A stretch of 64,000 nt of DNA, from NCBI GenBank assembly GCA_024663395.1, contig JANFAH010000002.1:2356001-2420000 (forward strand). Reading direction: 5' to 3'. The notes beneath the pieces were generated by a model. It saw only the letters and a list, made by a program, of their open reading frames with translations, ran no database searches and had not been told where the DNA came from. A program made the translations under genes and the position numbers. Shown in pieces: positions 20,895-31,639 of this stretch (position 1 is its first letter; each line of letters starts with the position of its first letter). This DNA comes from Pisolithus tinctorius. Taxonomy: Eukaryota; Basidiomycota; Agaricomycetes; Boletales; Pisolithaceae.

Positions 20895-22694
20895 TGTGAG
20901 TCAAAGTGTGGTTCAGTGGTGGAAACCAACCAAAACCAACACAAAAGGCAATAAGAGTGAGTGGTGGTGTGCCTATGTGGTACCTAGATTGTGGAACCTT
21001 TTATTTGGGAGGGTTTTTGCAAGCTACAACACTCAAAGACAAGTGCTGAGGGGTCAGGGTGTTCCTGGTGAAGAGGGAGCAAGAAAGTGATAGAATGCAA
21101 TAGGGTAGACTGCTGTCAGCCTACAGAAGGATGGATGATGACTTAATTCAATGCTCTGAGCTGCACTGAGCTCAGGGAGGACTTGGAGAAAAGCTGATTG
21201 ATGATAGATGATAATAAGTGAAGTAGACAATAGCTAGACCCTTAATAAAGTCTCAACTATTGAAGCTGATGAATGAATTGATGAAATGCAAGCAAGAGGG
21301 GCTCTCTGACATCTTCTTCCTCATTCAGCTATCTAAGTACAGTGATTTATATACAGTACAGGGGTGTTGCCTATGGAAAACAAGGTGCAAATGCTTGGTA
21401 AGTGCTTGGTAAGTGATAAGTAAGGAATGTAAGTGGTGGGTAATTGTCTTAGAAAGCATTGGTAAGCATTGGTAAGGATAGGTAAGCCAAAAAGTGAAGA
21501 ATCAGTAAGCAAGGTCAAAAGATTGGTAAGTATTGGCAATAGGTGAGTCAAAGACAGTCAGAATGTCAAAGTATGAGTCAAGTAATGTCAGAAACTGGGA
21601 AAGCACACTGGAATCACATTAGGGGGGGGCTGTGCATGTCACATCTCAAAGAGATTGCTTCTGGGCCAAAGTGGGATGACAGAGAGGCAGTGCTGATCTG
21701 ATGCCAATATAGTACATCCAAAAGCAGGCAGGGTGAGTCAGATGTCAACAGGGGTCAAGCTTTGGGGGTCTGTGGGGTGACAGGAGCATAGGGGATTGCA
21801 ACTTTCCCCCCCTAACTGTGCTCTCAGTGAAGCAAATAAAAACTTCATGAATGAGGCTCTGTTGGAAGAGAGGATGAAGGGGGAGTGTCTTCTGCTGTAT
21901 CTTGCAATAAGGAGGCAAGATGTGCATCATACTCATCATGGATGTGATCAGGGAGAGTGGAGAACAGTAGATTATACTGTAGCTGTCACAATTTTGGAAG
22001 AATGATGGACAAGACTGGTATGAAGACATTGCAGGGAGCAGGGAGGAAGGATCCATATGCTTCTTGGACTGGAGAGACTGAAATGACCACATAAGACCTT
22101 TCCAAGTGAATGACAGACCTGAGGTGACCAAAGAATGTCCTCCTAGAGGTCATACTGACAAAAAGAATGTGCTGTCCAAGCTGGATGGGCTGAGAGGGGG
22201 CAGACAAGGATGGGATGTACCAGGACACTCCAGGATGGAAGCTGGTAGGAACTCCTGGTAGATATACATAGCCATGGTCCCTAGCAAAGGGGACAAGTGA
22301 AATGATTGATGTAGAGGTGGCCATATCAGAAGAATTAGTGAAATGAGCATCTTTTGGAGGGAGTGCTGTAGAAACATGTGGAGTGTACAAATCCTTTCCA
22401 ATTTTGGAAGGTGGGATCACATGGCTGAGCACTATAAGTGAGGGTGGGAATAGTGTTGGTATCTGTGGAATTGGTGGAGATATGTTGAAAACTGGAATGC
22501 CATACATGGGTGCTTGAGAATTTTCATTGGCACTTAACTTCCTTCCTTCCTTTTTCTTTGGCACTGATGACCCATTCTTATGTGAGGGATGACTGCTGAC
22601 ATTTCTGGCTGTCCTTCACATGAGGGCTATGGTCTTCATCTCCATTCATCAGCTGTATCCATGTCCACCTTACCAAACACCTCTGGTGTGTGAC
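20895..22694 (-). mobile_element. Unclassified repeat family A, copy 2
   Basis: Reverse-complement copy of 172-2891 without the nested TIR element. It starts TGTGAGTCAAAGTGTGG (20895) and ends TGTGTGACA (22694). The LTR-like terminal region would be 20895-21618, about 724 bp. It is embedded in Gypsy-2. Confidence 0.65.
21986..22564 (-). pseudogene. Family A ORF, copy 2
   Basis: A 192-residue frame starting MPKKKEGRKLSANE, matching the product of 393-1053 through GYVYLPGVPTSF, SLSAPSQPIQLGQH, VSMTSRRTFFGH and SVSPVQEAYGSF. It is the better preserved of the two copies. It stops at TGA 21986-21988, after which the homology continues on the same strand (DHIHDEYDAHLASLLQD), so the stop is premature relative to copy 1. 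The protein is not recognised, and no domain can be named. Confidence 0.5.
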
Positions 22695-23129
22695 ACCAGT
22701 TACACATCTACCCCTGTATACATACACAGTTACCCCTCCTTTGTCATACACTTACCCCTGATTCCTTCCACTGTGGAGACTTGGTTATACATGCAAACCT
22801 GCTGTGCAGTGATGCACTATGACTCAATGATACCTTAGCAGGAACTTGGGTGTATGTTTAAACATTTTTGAATGTTTGTCCTGCAGTACTTTACATATGT
22901 ATATAAACCTGCATGTATCATACTGGTCCTGCATTTGAAATCTACTTTGCAACCACCCTTAGCTCTGCTTGCTGTACCCATGAGGACTCAACAGTATGAC
23001 TTCAGTTGGCCAAGACTAGTGTCCCATCACTAGTGAAGTTAAATTACACATCACTTCTTGTGCAGTTATGTGCTTGTGCTACATACATTGCACTCAATTT
23101 GTGACATGATACAAGTTGTTGGCATAACA
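22691..23129 (+). repeat. 3' LTR of Gypsy-2
   Basis: Homologous to 17063-17473 and ends GGCATAACA. Contains TATAAA at 22902-22907 and the intact ATTTGAAATCT primer word at 22933-22943. Confidence 0.8.
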
Positions 23130-24012
23130 CATGCCAAGTGCAGGACCATCCATTTTGAAAACCCAAAAATTGGGTATATCAATTCTCCTGCCACAGTTCT
23201 GGATGTGCATGGCAGGGTGATAGTATGCTATCTGCCTGGTATCATCCCAGATGCAAGGATAGCAAGTGTTTTCATTCTCTGACAACCCTTCACTTCAGCT
23301 TTTATATCATAGGAACTTCTCAATTCCCTTCTCCTTTCCATACCAGACAATCTTCAGACTGAGCCCAAGAACAAGCCAAAAGACAAAAGCAAGCTTAACA
23401 AAATGATATGGCCATAAGCATCAGCCTGTTGACTGAGTCATGTATGGACATGGCAGGATTTCCATGTCTCCTGCCACATTCCAACAGGCTCATGAGGTTT
23501 GTCCAGGTGCTGTGATTTCCATGGTAGGGGCTGACAAATTTACAGAGGTTGGTTGATACACTCTATCAAAGCACATCCCTCAAACAGAAAGCCAATAGGA
23601 AATGGCTGCTTGACATTTCTTATGTGGAACACTTCTGGAGCAATGTAGCAAATGTCTCATTGCCAGATATGGCCAGGGCTGGTGGTCAAGCAATGTTGGC
23701 CAAGGCTGGCAGGGTGGAGAATGAGATATCCACAGATTGGCCATCAGTCTATACCAACATCAATATTATTGTCAACAAGAAACTCCCTCTCACCAAGATG
23801 TCACATTGGCCCCAACCCTTCTGGATTTATTAGTGAGCCTGGGTTCTCACAATGCTAAATTCCTTATTCCAGGTCTGGGGGCCGAGCTGGCTTATTCCCC
23901 AGGCACCATGATTTTCCTATCAGGAAAAATCCTTCAACATTCTGTGCCAAAGTGGGAGAAGGGAGAAAGAATTGCATTGGTGCATTATATGAAGGACAAA
24001 GTACATGATTGA
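23130..24012 (+). pseudogene. TET/JBP-like 2-oxoglutarate/Fe(II) dioxygenase remnant
   Basis: Fragments in three frames line up with the fungal TET/JBP family that travels with KDZ transposons. Upstream: INSPATVLDVHGRVIVCYLPG (about 23180). Middle: ISMSPATFQQAHEV (about 23458), then DWPSVYTNINIIVNKK (about 23736). Core: SHQDVTLAPTLLDLL, carrying an HxD iron-binding pair (H codon 23791), then YSPGTMIFLSGKILQHSVP with the distal His (23938), then GERIALVHYMKD with the 2-oxoglutarate-binding Arg (23968). Proteins of this family oxidise 5-methylcytosine or related modified bases in nuclear DNA. A TGA (23554-23556) and a frameshift near 23790 show decay. Intron boundaries were not all resolved. 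All catalytic residues can still be seen. Confidence 0.75.
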
Positions 24013-24214
24013 CTCAAGGTCACAAGACCAGCATAGACTACCCAAAAGGATATTCTTGGGTTGGCTGTCAGGTACACTTAAAATACATTTTAGTGGCAAT
24101 GTTTGGGTACAAATATTTTAAATACATCTGATAACCTTGTTCTGGAGTTGTGTGGTGTTGTTTTGGGGATTAAAAAATTTCAATACAGCTGGCTAAGGGG
24201 GGGATATGTGAGCA

Positions 24215-27200
24215 GTGCTGTCAGGCAGAAGGAAGTATCAGATGCATGTCCTGCATTGGTGTGCATGCCTGGTGTGGTCCTTGTGCTGTGAAAGTGCATC
24301 AAAATCTTCCATTCCACAAGGTACAAAGATGGAATGCTACTCATTACCAGGCTACCTCCTTGATGGAACTTGGGTCCCTTTGGCACATTGGCCATGGGGG
24401 TCATCCTTGCCCTCAAAACAGACAGAATCAAGATCCAGACTCAGAGGTGTTGGGCTATACTTCTGGGAAGGGACTCCCAATTACAGGTCAATGGCAGTCA
24501 TATCCTGTAGCCTCAATGTTAACCTCTGGTAGAAGGAGATCCTTCAGATCAAAAATGACCATAGTGCACACAGAAGGAATTTTCACTCATGAAATTTCTT
24601 GGTGCAGTTGCCCTGGGTCAGATCCAATGGACTGGCACCTTGAATTACTCAGGGAAAGACTCTTTCCAGCCAGTATAACAAAGCCCCAAACTGCTTTCAC
24701 CTTTGATGTTCTTAATCACTTTGTCATTGATGCCCTGGAGTGCAAGACTTCAGCTATGAATTTCTATCAGAAGCTGAAGAGGTTCACCAACAATGCATTT
24801 CCTGATTGTATACCAGTTGAGTGCCATGCACTATTTGCTCTTAGAGGGTTCTATTAATGCATTCATTTCCAATTAGGACAGGTACTGAGAGCTGATGAGG
24901 GTTTCCAGACTGTGGAGGGATTTGAAACATAGGAAATGGTTTGGCTTTGGTCATGATAAAGAACAAGATCCTAGACAAGGAGAACTTGCACTCTTCTGTC
25001 CTGCCTGCCCACAACCAGGTATTAATTTACCTCCAGATTGGAAATCCTGATATGACAGGTATGGAGTCATAATCTGTAGGGTGTTGATTTCTAACTCCTC
25101 CCTCCCCCCTTAGTGATACCATAATGAGGCAATATGTCATGGATGGGAACTTCACTGCTCAGCATATGAAAATGAACAAGCCTGAGTTGGATGTGTCATT
25201 ATCAGATGGAACTGGTTACATGGTTGCCAAAGAGCCCTACCAGGCCCATCTTGAGCAGTCTTTGGATAACAAGGAGGTGAGTTGTCCCAAGGTCATGGAG
25301 TTTAAATAACCCACTGTACTGGTAGAGATCCACCTGCAGCAATCACAGGGTAATCAATGCTGCTAATATTAACAAGTCCAATCTCCAGTCCACTGGGATT
25401 GGTGCCACAGCCTGTGCTCAGCATGGTTGCTTTGTTCCCCATTCTGTGGTGGATTTTCAGAAAGGGGAAAAGTGAGTGGACCTGATGGATGTACTGGAAG
25501 CCTTTGGAACTCATTTGGTGCCAGGTACATGAACACAGATTACTCCATCTGCAGTGTTCTTGATTATCATTCAGAAAGCATCACAAAGGCCCTTGTCATT
25601 TATGATGTTGGGTGCCAGTGGAGTATTAACTTCCAGAGCTGGGTAAAATCTAGCTGCTCTCTCCATCTCCCTCCCTCCCTGGAAATCATTCCTGCTGTGG
25701 GGAAGTTTCATCTTGCTGCCCACAAACTCTCTTGCTTTCCAAGATATAGCCTCAACTTTATCAAGGGTGCTGGTCATCTGGATGGTGAAATTCTGGAGAC
25801 ATTGTGGGCTCCATTCAATAAGATCTCTCCCACTGCAAGGTCTATGACTCAGGCCCACAGACAAGAAGTGTATGATGACCATATGAGAGATTCTAACTGG
25901 AAAAAAATTGTCAACATGGGTGAGAGACCTGTTCTTCAAACAGAAGTTAATTTACCCTGTACATCTCATTTCCTGCACTGTTGAAAAATACAAGACCTCA
26001 CACAAGTGCCTAGAAGAAATGAATCAGGCATATGAGCAGTTGACAGCTGTTCTAGACCCTGGCCAACTTGCTCAATGGGAGTTGGATGTTCTTGAGGCAG
26101 AAGCAAATTGAGGTGATTCCCTGGACATTTATTTGTTGACAGGGGACAAAGGTCAGTATGTTCCTAAGAAACCCTGGGCATGTCTGATGGCCTGTAGCCC
26201 CTACCATGGGTGAAGTGCAGTTAAAGCTCATGAAAAATCCACTTGTGTCCCCAGGGAACCATGGTTCTGTGGCTTGGCTTGTGGAAGGAATTAGCATAGA
26301 GGATGCACAGTATGGTCTGTGGTTTCCAGAAGTAATAGGTTGCTAACCAGACCTGCAGGGACCAGCTAAGATCTGAGCTTAGACAGAGCCACATGTCTAC
26401 CAGACAAGAAGTCAAAGTCTCAGAGAAAAGAAAAAGACTTTCTGCCAGGATTGACAAATTCCATAGCACCAGCCAGGCATTTCTCAAAGGTTTGGAGGTG
26501 GATGATGTCTTTATACCCCAGGATGATCCAGCATTCCTTGGGCAAGGTGAAGAAATTGATGGAAATGGGGAGTACCAAGAAGACGATGAGGATTGGGAGG
26601 CTACAGAAGAAGGAGAGGAGCTACCCACTGAGTTCATGAGTATATGGATGCCCTCATCCATTGGAGCAACCAAACTGATGGAGCTTGGCCTTCATGACCT
26701 CCTCAAAGAAGTAATGGAACTCAGGATTGGGCAAGCTAATGATTGTCTAGACTGGCTCTGAACCAACCTTGGACACAAGGCAATGTTATACAGACAGAAC
26801 TTCCACAGTGCACAATCAACTAGGGAAGGTACAAGAACCAAGCAGGACATCCAAAATGTGGTGGCCCAGATAAACAAGCAGGTCAGAAGTTATCAAAGGG
26901 CAAGGCAGGCCATTCTCCAGTTGGAACCCAATCAAGAGATTGGACAAAAATATCAGGATATTCAGCCCCAGGACCTGGCAGTGAGTAAGGATGTGACAGA
27001 GGAGAACTGGTTTGGGCAGGGAACCAGTAAAATGGCATGGTTTTGGATGATGGATGGTGAACAGGGTCAACTGAATGCTGAGAAGGGGGGTTTAATGGAG
27101 GAGTGTACATAAGTGTTAATACTACTCAAAAAAATCTCACCAATAAATTGTGGGGCAGTTTACAGGATCAATTGGCTCAAAGCAAGGGCAAGAAGGGACA

Positions 27201-27409
27201 GATGGAAAGAAGAATTGTCATTGGTGAGGCATGAGATGGTTTGGGCCATCTTATGGTTTGAGTTCCAGAAGGACATATGGGAGAAAAGGGCTCTACAATT
27301 GTTGGAACCAGGGACAAAAGTTTATGCTAATAAGCAGATAGTGTTGTGGACTGACTTTTCCAAAAAGGCCCAATTGATGTTCAAAGGTAAACAAATGGAT
27401 TGTATTTAG
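24215..27409 (+). pseudogene. KDZ-family transposase with CxC2-type cysteine cluster, decayed
   Basis: The segments follow the order of Kyakuja-Dileera-Zisupton transposases. CxC2-like region: SWCSCPGSDPMDWHLELL, RLFPASITKPQTAFTFDVL, ECKTSAMNFYQKLKR, then LFCPACPQPGINLPPDW (about 24985). Core: LVIYDVGCQWSINFQSW, VGKFHLAAHKLSCF, IKGAGHLDGEILETLWAP and TQAHRQEVYDDHM (25590-25890). C-terminal region: DDPAFLGQG, VWMPSS-like IWMPSSIGATKL, LGHKAMLYRQNF, QRARQAI, AVSKDVTEENWFGQG and INWLKARARRDRW. Several introns are implied. TGA replaces arginine at 24886 and 26759, and frameshifts occur. The product would be a DDE-type cut-and-paste enzyme; this copy is dead. Confidence 0.88.
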
Positions 27410-27639
27410 AACATGGGTATATGTGTATAGTTTTCCAATTATCCTTACTTTGCACTTGGTATCTGAATCAAAGTGAATAGCAAATACATCAAAACAATCA
27501 TACCATAATGGTACCTTTCCCAAATGAGTGATGGCCAAAAACTTCAACCTCCTGCCTAAATTGGGAAAGGCTGAAAATTTTTCACCTTGCTTCCAACCTC
27601 CATCTGTGCTGCTAATTATCCCCCTGATTTAATTCCCTC

Positions 27640-29656
27640 ATGGCTGATTGGTCTGAAGTCTACTCTGATCTGCTGTCCTCCTATGTGGAGCAGTACACAG
27701 ATGCCTGAGGGAATCATGACCTCAGGGCCCAGATCCTGGCTGATGTGAAATCCCAGATCCTTCAGCAAGCATCTTCAGGATCTGTGGAATTGCCCCAGCA
27801 CTTGAGAGTGGTATGGTATCTTTTTCATCAAGTTTCACATACCTCAAGTGTATTTAGGCCATCAGAAGGGTGTTTTTGCCAGAACTAGACCCTGAAGACT
27901 GAGATGATGAGGAACACATCATTGAGAGCATCCTGGCTGCATTGGACATGAGGAAGGAACAGCCTGGGACTGGTGAGGATGAGGATGCCAGAGAGGAGAG
28001 GACCAGACCTACCAAGGCTGGAAACTACAGAAAACCCTTCACTGATTTTACTGCCTCCCAGCAGCTCTTCAAAGAGGACATGGATGCCTATGATAGGGAG
28101 AGGAGGGACACCAAGGACCCCAAGACTATAGGTCAGAGGACCAAAATCATCCAACAGCAGTGGGAGTCTCTTGCAGATGACAAGAAAGCTGAAGCAGGGA
28201 GGGCTGCTTCCAAGTGGAATAAGTTGGGTGCTCCAAAAGAAACTCATGAATTGTCAGTGCTAGCCTACTTCAAATGTCTTATACTAATCATGCAATAATT
28301 CAGGTACAGGAGAAAATTTTTTCCCAACATGGCTGGAGAGTTTATTGAAACAGTCTGCTGGACCATGGGGTCAAATATCGTGATGTTTCTGGCTCATGAG
28401 ACTACTCATTCTCAGATCAAGATGGCAGTGTAGGTTCCCCTTTACCTTGTCTATCCAATGCTAATGAAGAAACCTAGCTTTGAAACACAACCCCCTGATG
28501 GGAAGAAGGTCTTCTCAGAGTCTTCAGAGCCCACCAAGGATTGGGTTCTAAAGGGAGAGCAAATGTCAACTGATTATCTTTTGACTGAAGCTGGTAAGTG
28601 ATAAACATTGGTGATTGATGTAATATGTGTACCTAGGTTGATTCCATACTCAGCTGAGGAAGATTTGAATGATGAGAATCCCCAGGTGGAGATAGCCCTG
28701 GATGATGAAGGAAACCCAGAGGTACCAGCTTGGACCAGTCAGAAACTCAAGGTCCAGCAGAGTTTGGCAAGAATGGTCTTCCAGGCTGCTTATGGTATGT
28801 TCTTGATTGTCAAGTGCATCTACAGTTGTTGATGGAAGTTGGAAACATAGCAAAGTTTACAGGGAAGCCCAAGGCCAAGGTTCCCTGGAGCCTGCTTATC
28901 ATGTCCCCTTTGGAGTATCTGAGTTCAGATTCCATCCCAGAAGGATTTGTGATGAAGGATCTTTCAAAATGGACCAAGGCTGACATGTGGATGCTTTGGA
29001 ATCATTGGAATTCCCAAGAGGTGGAGGATAAGGTGATCATTTCATTCATCAAGTGCAAAAAGGAGGATGAGCCATTGGGAAGGCCCTGGAACAGGAAAGC
29101 CCCATCCAAAAAGAGAGAGTGGATGAGCCCTGGGGAGGACAGTAAAGCTGGGGTGGAGCCCAAGCCCTCAGATTTAGGGGTAGAAATCAGTGGGGCTGGT
29201 ATGACCCCTATAGCAACTTCATCAGGGGCCCAGGATATCCTTGACTCTGGGAGGGCCCCATCTGAAGATACCCCTCATGAATCCAGCCCTGCTTGTCATG
29301 CCAATGGGGACAGGGTGAAATATTTGAAGTCCCTTTGCATCATGCCTGGGTACCAGGAACTTGTTAAGCTTGTAGATGGCTTGCCAGAGACAGTAAGTGA
29401 TAAACTTCCTTCAAACACCAGGTTAACAAAGATTTTGTACAGGAACCTGATGCTGGACCAGTCAACTTGCCTGTCTGGGCATCTTGGGCCTGGAGTGCCC
29501 AGTATTTGCCCCAGTAGATGCATGGCAATGGGGATTCCTTCTGGAAGGCACTGTATCAATTGCAAAGTGAAAAGTTTGCATCCACCCAGAAAGGTCTTAC
29601 CATTGTACTGGGATTTGGTATGTTGTGGAGGGAGTGTAAAAGAGCACAGGACATAG
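27640..29656 (+). pseudogene. Accessory gene of the KDZ cluster, unknown function
   Basis: Begins MADWSEVYSDLLSSYVEQ at 27640. Discontinuous frames follow: a basic region (NYRKPFTDFTASQQLFKED, about 28020), MFLAHETTHSQIKMA (about 28385), and the 28730-29656 block with KFTGKPKAKVPW, DSIPEGFVMKDLSKWTKAD and WNHWNSQEVEDKV. The same succession (GKPKAKVPW, then a DPSK-type motif, then LxxHW) occurs in proteins encoded beside transposases in Agaricomycete genomes, as I recall. No enzymatic motif is visible. Lysine and glutamate are abundant, and the last part is poorly conserved. Stops and frame changes between blocks mark it as decayed, but some interruptions may be introns. Confidence 0.5.
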
Positions 29657-29659
29657 AAT

Positions 29660-30047
29660 GAGATGACCCTGAAGCTGCTAATCTGGGATTTCTGCTAGGC
29701 TCAGGTCTTGATATCCACAAGGGGGAAGATGTTATGGGTGCAGTAGGGCTGGTAGTTGCAAGACTGCAGCAGAATTCTGGTGGCTCAGCCATAGGGTGCA
29801 TTGGAAACAACCAGGGTCAGTGCAGGGGATTCCTGTCCCACCCAGGGGGGTGGCATGAAGGAATCCCAAAATACAAGAAAGGATTCAAGGAAAAGAAAAA
29901 GGGGAGGCATTGGGGATGTTGATCAGAGGATAGCAAAGGAGGGTGAAGAGGCAAGCAAAAAATCAACTAGAGCTTGTCAACCAAGCAAGAGAGCTCTGGG
30001 TCTTGGTCTATAGATAAACTGTAGATGGTGTAAATCAAAAGGATCCC
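29660..30047. other. No gene recognised
   Basis: CpG-poor tail of the KDZ cluster with short basic frames (KKKGRHWGC, KRGGIGDVDQR type), possibly the C-terminal end of the accessory gene. Confidence 0.4.
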
Positions 30048-30298
30048 TACAGTGGCTCAAAAAACTGTCTGCATGTTTGTATGTTTTACATTAGTTATGA
30101 CTAAATGCAATAACCCCTAACCCTAGCCCTAAACCATGAGTGTATGAAATAAGGTACTTACTCTTGGCTTTCTATTGGTCCATGAATCAAGTGATTTGGA
30201 TAGGAATTGATTGAATAGCAGCCATTCAAAAATGACATGTCATGCAGACAGTTTTTTGACTTAAAGTTTTGATTACATAGTTTTGAGTTTAACACAGT

Positions 30299-30604
30299 TT
30301 ACAATGCTGTGAGGTGCTTACTAATGCTTACATGGTATATCACATGGTCTATTTGATGATTTGTCATCATACAAACAATGCCAAACAATGAATTGGGTCC
30401 ATCAAGGCTCCCTCTTCTACCCCAACTCATGAAACCATCCTCCTGGTCCATCTGGGCCATTTTCTCAGAGTAATCCCCATAAATATTGGTGCCCACTACA
30501 GTAATGTCATCAGGGTATATGTCCAACACAATCAAACCCTTAAAAAATCTACTTTCAGTCATCCCTGTGCTGTTTCCCCCACCCATACCTGACATGTTCT
30601 GCAA
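30299..30604 (-). CDS. 101-residue ORF in left arm of palindromic element
   Basis: Encodes MQNMSGMGGGNSTGMTES followed by VLDIYPDDITVVGTNIYGDY and MDQEDGFMSWGRRG. The same protein is encoded residue for residue at 31072-31377 on the other strand. I do not recognise the family and it does not resemble the Tc1 transposase segment in the other palindrome. It is open by virtue of being an uninterrupted 101-codon frame; since both arms are nearly identical this is one observation, not two independent ones. It may be captured host or transposon coding sequence. Expression is undetermined. Confidence 0.35.
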   Translation of the reverse strand: MQNMSGMGGGNSTGMTESRFFKGLIVLDIYPDDITVVGTNIYGDYSEKMAQMDQEDGFMSWGRRGSLDGPNSLFGIVCMMTNHQIDHVIYHVSISKHLTAL

Positions 30605-30694
30605 CTAATCAGCACTGAGAATGCTGAAAATGCCATGATGGTTAATCTGGCACTGTAAAACATGAGCAACAATCCAATCACCTCTTATCTGGTG

Positions 30695-30800
30695 GGTTTC
30701 CACCTCAGGGGTGCTGGTTTGAGGGCTTGGGTGGACTAAAACTCTTCATTACAGTCCAGGTGCCCTGGGGGGGATAGTCCACTGAGCTATTAGGAGGGAG
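30695..30800 (-). repeat. tRNA-like (SINE-head-like) segment in the spacer
   Basis: On the minus strand, CTAATAGCTCAGTGGAC (complement of 30775-30791) resembles a tRNA A box. It is followed by GGGCACCTGGACTGTAAT and a weak B-box-like AGTTTTAGTCC. The layout resembles the head of a tRNA-derived SINE, but the D-stem does not close properly, so it is not called as a tRNA gene. Confidence 0.3.
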
Positions 30801-31071
30801 ATTCCATCACTCCATCTAGCCCTGAGTATTACCTATGGTCTTATATAACCAAATCACCCATTCTCAGTCATCCACAGTCAGCTGAGAGCACAGTCTAGCC
30901 ATGCTTCCCATGCCACCTGAAGTGCACAGGAATGTTTTGTCTCACCACAGCATTGAAACTAGTTGCACTGTGGTGAAAATGCACTGGTTAAAAGGTGTTT
31001 TGTTTGTTCATCATTTCCTGATGTGCCAGATTGACCTCCATGGCATTTTCAGCATTCTCAGTGCTGATTAG

Positions 31072-31377
31072 TTGCAGAACATGTCAGGTATGGGTGGGGG
31101 AAACAGCACAGGGATGACTGAAAGTAGATTTTTTAAGGGTTTGATTGTGTTGGACATATACCCTGATGACATTACTGTAGTGGGCACCAATATTTATGGG
31201 GATTACTCTGAGAAAATGGCCCAGATGGACCAGGAGGATGGTTTCATGAGTTGGGGTAGAAGAGGGAGCCTTGATGGACCCAATTCATTGTTTGGCATTG
31301 TTTGTATGATGACAAATCATCAAATAGACCATGTGATATACCATGTAAGCATTAGTAAGCACCTCACAGCATTGTAA
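31072..31377 (+). CDS. 101-residue ORF in right arm of palindromic element
   Basis: Inverted duplicate of the ORF at 30299-30604 with an identical 101-residue product. Both copies start about 12 bases outside the more diverged inner edge of the arms. Any RNA crossing both arms would fold into a hairpin of about 600 bp that includes this ORF. Function unknown; it may not be translated. Confidence 0.35.
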   Translation: MQNMSGMGGGNSTGMTESRFFKGLIVLDIYPDDITVVGTNIYGDYSEKMAQMDQEDGFMSWGRRGSLDGPNSLFGIVCMMTNHQIDHVIYHVSISKHLTAL

Positions 31378-31639
31378 ACTGTGTTAAACTCAAAACTATG
31401 TAATCAAAACTTTAAGTCAAAAAACTGTCTGCATGACATGTCATTTTTGAATGGCTGCTATTCAATCAATTCCTATCCAAATCACTTGATTCATGGACCA
31501 ATAGAAAGCCAAGAGTAAGTACCTTATTTCATACACTCATGGTTTAGGGCTAGGGTTAGGGGTTATTGCATTTAGTCATAACTAATGTAAAACATACAAA
31601 CATGCAGACAGTTTTTTGAGCCACTGTATATATGGCTAC

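Larger units (their letters stand above)
17063..23129 (+). mobile_element. Older Ty3/Gypsy element (Gypsy-2), truncated and interrupted
   Basis: Long terminal repeats at 17063-17473 and 22691-23129 flank gag and the first half of pol. The interior stops at 20894 inside RNase H, where a minus-strand copy of family A (20895-22694) begins; integrase is missing. The CpG content is low and arginine positions are often cysteine, so it is much older than Gypsy-1. Confidence 0.85.
30050..31626. mobile_element. Second palindromic TA-flanked element
   Basis: Ends are CAGTGGCTCAAAAAACTGTC in inverted orientation, flanked by TA (30048-30049 and 31627-31628). The arms pair without indels (positions sum to 61676) from 30050 to about 30655 and from about 31021 to 31626. 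The spacer is about 365 bp. The terminal 15 bases equal those of the element at 3856-5404, so both belong to one Tc1/mariner-type family, yet the arm contents are unrelated. Confidence 0.85.

Noticed and set aside
30110..30136. Telomere
   Set aside because: Only about two CCCTAA units, internal, and mirrored in the inverted arm of a transposon.
30695..30800. Functional tRNA gene
   Set aside because: D-stem and acceptor stem do not close; at best tRNA-derived.
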